From Anaerolineae bacterium (lineage in GTDB: Bacteria > Chloroflexota > Anaerolineae > UBA4142), in the NCBI GenBank assembly GCA_026417715.1, contig JAOACU010000122.1, forward strand, positions 1-8,464: 8,464 nt of DNA, written 5' to 3'. Under the pieces are notes generated by a model. It was not told where the DNA came from. It was given only the letters and a program-made list of their open reading frames with translations, and searched no databases. Both the position numbers and the translations under genes were made by a program. Shown here piece after piece: positions 6,977 to 8,464 of the stretch. How positions within the stretch are numbered: position 1 is the stretch's first letter; each line of letters starts with the position of its first letter.

Positions 6977-8110
6977 ATGAATCTGTTACCCGCCGTCGTG
7001 ATTGGTGGACCGCCACACGCGGGCAAATCGGTGTTGGCATACAGTCTCACGCGCGCGCTGCGCGCGCGTGACATACCGCACTATGTCTTGCGCGCCTATC
7101 CTGACGGCGAAGGCGATTGGGCAAACGAGAGTGATCAAGAACTGGTGCGTGCGATTCGCATCAAAGGATTCGGTTCGCCGGAATGGATCGCGTGCATCAA
7201 TCGCGATATTGATCGGCGCCACTTGCCGTTGATTGTGGATGTCGGTGGGAAACCGACGGCGTGGCAAGAATCGGTCTTGGCGCATTGCACGCACGCGATT
7301 GTTCTCGCGCGCGATGAAACCTCACGCGCGGAATGGATTGCGCGCATCGAGCGGTATGGCTTGATTCTGCTTGCCGATGTCTACTCCGATTTGAACGGAC
7401 AAGACGAATTGCGCGAACGCACCCCGATTCTACGCGGCACGCTGGCAGGTTTAGAGCGCGGTCAGGTCGCGCGCGGCGCGCTGTTCGATGCGCTCGTCGA
7501 GCGGCTGGCAACTTTGTTTGCGTATTCGAGCGATGAATTGCGTACCTTGCATCTTGCGCGTGCACCCGCCGAGTTGGTGTTGGAACTGCATCGGTTAGGC
7601 AAGACGTTGAACGCGTTGGATGACAAGGGCGATTGGATGCCTGTCGCATTGCCGCGTGTGCTCGATTATCTGCCTGCGGGACAATCGCTCGCGTTGTATG
7701 ATCGCGCGCCGAATTGGTTGTATGCCGCGCTCGCGCTTTTGGCGCGTCCTGCGCCGCTGTATCAATTCGATGTGCGTTTGGGTTGGGTCGCTCCACCGAC
7801 GCTGACCTTGGGTACGCCACCTGACGATTCACCTGTGACGACGCGTCTCACTTTGCACACGGATTACGCGCGCCTGGAATGCCAAGTGCGCGAATCGTAT
7901 CTGGATTACAACGAAGCCGAAGGGTTGGTGATGCCGACTGTGCCGTCGCGCACGCCGCTCATTCTGAGTGGCAAGTTGCCCTTGTGGTTGTGGACAGCGC
8001 TCGCGCTGACATACGCCGATGTGCCTTGGCTGGGTGTCTATCAACCGCAGTTGAACGGTGCAGTGATTGTGCACGCGAACGAATCTGTCAAGATTGGTCG
8101 GGTGGTGTAA
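6977..8110 (+). CDS. csx3: P-loop NTPase fused to tandem Csx3 (Crn3)-like domains
   Basis: A 377-residue protein. The N-terminus carries Walker A GPPHAGKS (11-18) and a possible Walker B LIVDVGG around D88, suggesting a small kinase-like P-loop domain. The C-terminal part from about residue 290 to 377 matches Csx3, the cOA ring nuclease: a DYARLECQV strand pair, PLILSGKLPLWLW (327-339), Y346-A347, VYQPQLNGAVIV (354-365). Residues about 205-275 look like a second, more diverged copy: SLALYDRAPNWLYAALAL (237-254), then YQFDVRLGWV (262-271). From memory of Archaeoglobus Csx3, its catalytic His and Asp correspond here to D348 and Q356 in the last copy and R257 and D265 in the first, so neither copy keeps both. 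The start at 6977 has GGAGG five bases upstream; a GTG at 6965 is less likely. Family assignment of the last domain is firm; the duplication and the loss of activity are my reading. Confidence 0.8.
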   Translation: MNLLPAVVIGGPPHAGKSVLAYSLTRALRARDIPHYVLRAYPDGEGDWANESDQELVRAIRIKGFGSPEWIACINRDIDRRHLPLIVDVGGKPTAWQESVLAHCTHAIVLARDETSRAEWIARIERYGLILLADVYSDLNGQDELRERTPILRGTLAGLERGQVARGALFDALVERLATLFAYSSDELRTLHLARAPAELVLELHRLGKTLNALDDKGDWMPVALPRVLDYLPAGQSLALYDRAPNWLYAALALLARPAPLYQFDVRLGWVAPPTLTLGTPPDDSPVTTRLTLHTDYARLECQVRESYLDYNEAEGLVMPTVPSRTPLILSGKLPLWLWTALALTYADVPWLGVYQPQLNGAVIVHANESVKIGRVV

Positions 8111-8112
8111 AC

Positions 8113-8155
8113 AAAAAAAGCACCTAGCGCGCGCCAAGACGCGCTCGAGGTGCTT
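8113..8155 (-). terminator. Strong intrinsic terminator for minus-strand transcription
   Basis: Stem AAGCACCT (8118-8125) with AGGTGCTT (8148-8155), extended by AGCGCG (8126-8131) and CGCGCT (8140-8145), loop 8132-8139. Read on the minus strand the stem is followed by seven T (8119-8113). It starts right after the csx3 stop, so it may also stop plus-strand transcripts, although the plus-strand tail (TTGATAAAAG) is weak. Confidence 0.75.
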
Positions 8156-8177
8156 GATAAAAGCAGGGCATTGTACG

Positions 8178-8214
8178 GCTCGCACGTTGGGTTGAGGTTG
8201 ACGCAAGTGCGAGC
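8178..8214. other. Hairpin inside the candidate small RNA
   Basis: Perfect 8-bp inverted repeat GCTCGCAC (8178-8185) and GTGCGAGC (8207-8214) around a 21-base loop that could add a few pairs. No T-run follows on either strand, so it is more likely RNA structure than a terminator. Confidence 0.45.
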
Positions 8215-8268
8215 AAGGTCGGCTTCGGTCATTGATATTTTCATACAAAACGCGCCCGCCCAAATGTA

Positions 8269-8335
8269 ACTTTACGCACGCGTAGGACAAGTTTGCCAAC
8301 TTGTCCTACATTTTTTCTAGCCCTTTGCGTAAGGT
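8269..8335 (-). repeat. Dispersed palindromic repeat, copy 2 (inverted relative to copy 1)
   Basis: The core is GTAGGACAAGTT-TGCC-AACTTGTCCTAC (8282-8309), perfect 12-bp arms. It is nested in an outer near-perfect pair ACTTTACGCA (8269-8278) and TGCGTAAGGT (8326-8335), nine of ten positions complementary. Read on the minus strand it shows the same order as copy 1 at 5856-5920. The outer arms resemble terminal inverted repeats of a MITE-like element. Confidence 0.7.
8282..8316 (+). terminator. Candidate terminator for the csx3 transcript
   Basis: On the plus strand the 12-bp stem of repeat copy 2 is followed at once by A and six T (8311-8316), an intrinsic terminator shape. It lies about 170 bp past the csx3 stop and is probably a repeat doing double duty. 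Confidence 0.55.
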
Positions 8336-8340
8336 AATTG

Positions 8341-8370
8341 ATTATACGACGGAACAAGGGCAAACGTCAA
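8341..8370 (-). promoter_or_regulatory. Near-consensus sigma70 promoter
   Basis: On the minus strand, TTGACG (8370-8365, five of six), an 18-bp spacer (8364-8347) and TATAAT (8346-8341, exact). This is the best promoter match I found in the window. No protein gene lies downstream before the terminator at 8155-8113. The -35 overlaps a tandem AAACGTC-AAACGTC (8362-8375), a possible regulator contact. Confidence 0.6.
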
Positions 8371-8393
8371 ACGTCGAATCATCACGCGGGTCA

Positions 8394-8439
8394 GTCAATA
8401 GGGCTGGTGCAAAGTCTATTGACAAGCGAATCAATTCGC
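8394..8439. repeat. Two palindromes upstream of the minus-strand promoter
   Basis: GTCAATAG (8394-8401) and CTATTGAC (8416-8423) are perfect 8-bp arms around 14 bases. Two bases on lies GCGAAT-CA-ATTCGC (8426-8439) with perfect 6-bp arms. They sit about 60-105 bp upstream of the expected start of the small transcript. They could be operators or the edge of a repeat beyond the window; only one copy of each is seen, so no CRISPR call is possible. Confidence 0.4.
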
Positions 8440-8464
8440 CGCAACAAAAACCCGAAACCCGCCT

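Larger units (their letters stand above)
8113..8334 (-). ncRNA. Candidate small RNA converging on csx3
   Basis: A near-consensus promoter points left and ends at about 8341, and a T7-tailed terminator lies at 8155-8113 on the same strand, so a transcript of about 220 bases is predicted between them. It contains the palindrome at 8309-8282 and the 8-bp stem GCTCGCAC...GTGCGAGC (8178-8214). The only longer frame (ATG at 8244) lacks a stop before the terminator and has no clear ribosome binding site, which favours a non-coding product. I recognise no known RNA family. It could instead be a leader of a very short peptide, or merely a terminator-promoter coincidence. Confidence 0.4.
8111..8464. 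other. Gene-free right end with promoter, hairpins and repeats
   Basis: No reading frame here has a good ribosome binding site or a recognisable protein. The stretch contains two terminator-like hairpins of opposite polarity, an internal hairpin (8178-8214), repeat copy 2 (8269-8335), a strong minus-strand promoter (8341-8370) and two more palindromes (8394-8439). Confidence 0.7.

Noticed and set aside
6954..7040. N-terminal extension of the CARF-HTH protein
   Set aside because: The extra residues are antisense to the csx3 start, rich in R and P, and the CARF fold begins naturally at the ATG at 6953 with its own GAGG.
7197..7832. Minus-strand open frame (211 codons) opposite csx3
   Set aside because: Composition (very many R, A and H) is that of a shadow of a GC-rich gene; the sense strand has Walker A and Csx3 motifs.
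8041..8244. 67-codon minus-strand frame starting MKISMTEADLAR
   Set aside because: Its start lies in the candidate small RNA but lacks a clear ribosome binding site, and the frame runs through the T7 terminator into csx3 antisense.
7829..8299. Minus-strand open frame (156 codons) across the csx3 end
   Set aside because: It crosses the terminator at 8155-8113 and is mostly antisense to csx3; no motif and no ribosome binding site seen.
8394..8464. Possible CRISPR repeat or leader at the right edge
   Set aside because: Palindromes and a GAAAC string are present, but no unit is repeated with spacers inside the window.

Overview
The window holds most of the front half of a type III-A (Csm) CRISPR-Cas operon on the minus strand, with accessory signalling genes around and inside it. 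No CRISPR array, adaptation gene or Csm6 lies within these 8.5 kb. The host looks like a bacterium with moderately high GC and abundant CGCG. Dispersed palindromic GTAGGACAAGTT-type repeats and the Cas gene flavour made me think of Chloroflexota (Anaerolineae type), but that is only an impression.

Layout, read along minus-strand transcription from right to left. A CARF protein with a LuxR-type helix-turn-helix (6953-6081) is followed by a 255-bp regulatory gap. The gap holds three small palindromes, a candidate promoter and a dispersed repeat. Then come cas10/csm1 (5813-3375), a Schlafen AlbA_2-NACHT NTPase (3375-1327), csm2 (1314-925), csm3 (909-112) and the first 35 codons of csm4 (105-1). 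From cas10 onward the genes overlap by one base or are 6-15 bp apart, each with its own ribosome binding site, so they form one translationally coupled operon.

On the plus strand, starting only 23 bp from the CARF-HTH start codon, is a 377-residue protein (6977-8110). It joins an N-terminal P-loop NTPase to a C-terminal region that I read as two tandem Csx3 (Crn3)-like domains. To its right (8111-8464) I see no protein gene. On the minus strand this stretch has a near-consensus sigma70 promoter, a hairpin-rich segment and a T7-tailed terminator, which together suggest a small RNA gene converging on csx3.

How the parts may work together. Cas10 keeps an HD motif and a GGDD cyclase motif, so it probably makes cyclic oligoadenylate (cOA) and may cut ssDNA. 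Csm3 keeps the Asp used to cut target RNA. The CARF-HTH protein is a plausible cOA-responsive regulator acting on the paired palindromes before cas10. The Csx3-like protein is a plausible cOA binder or ring nuclease, but its known catalytic positions look altered. The most unusual element is the Schlafen-NACHT gene, locked between cas10 and csm2 and visibly more AT-rich than its neighbours. It may add a nucleotide-gated RNase or abortive-infection arm to the Csm system.
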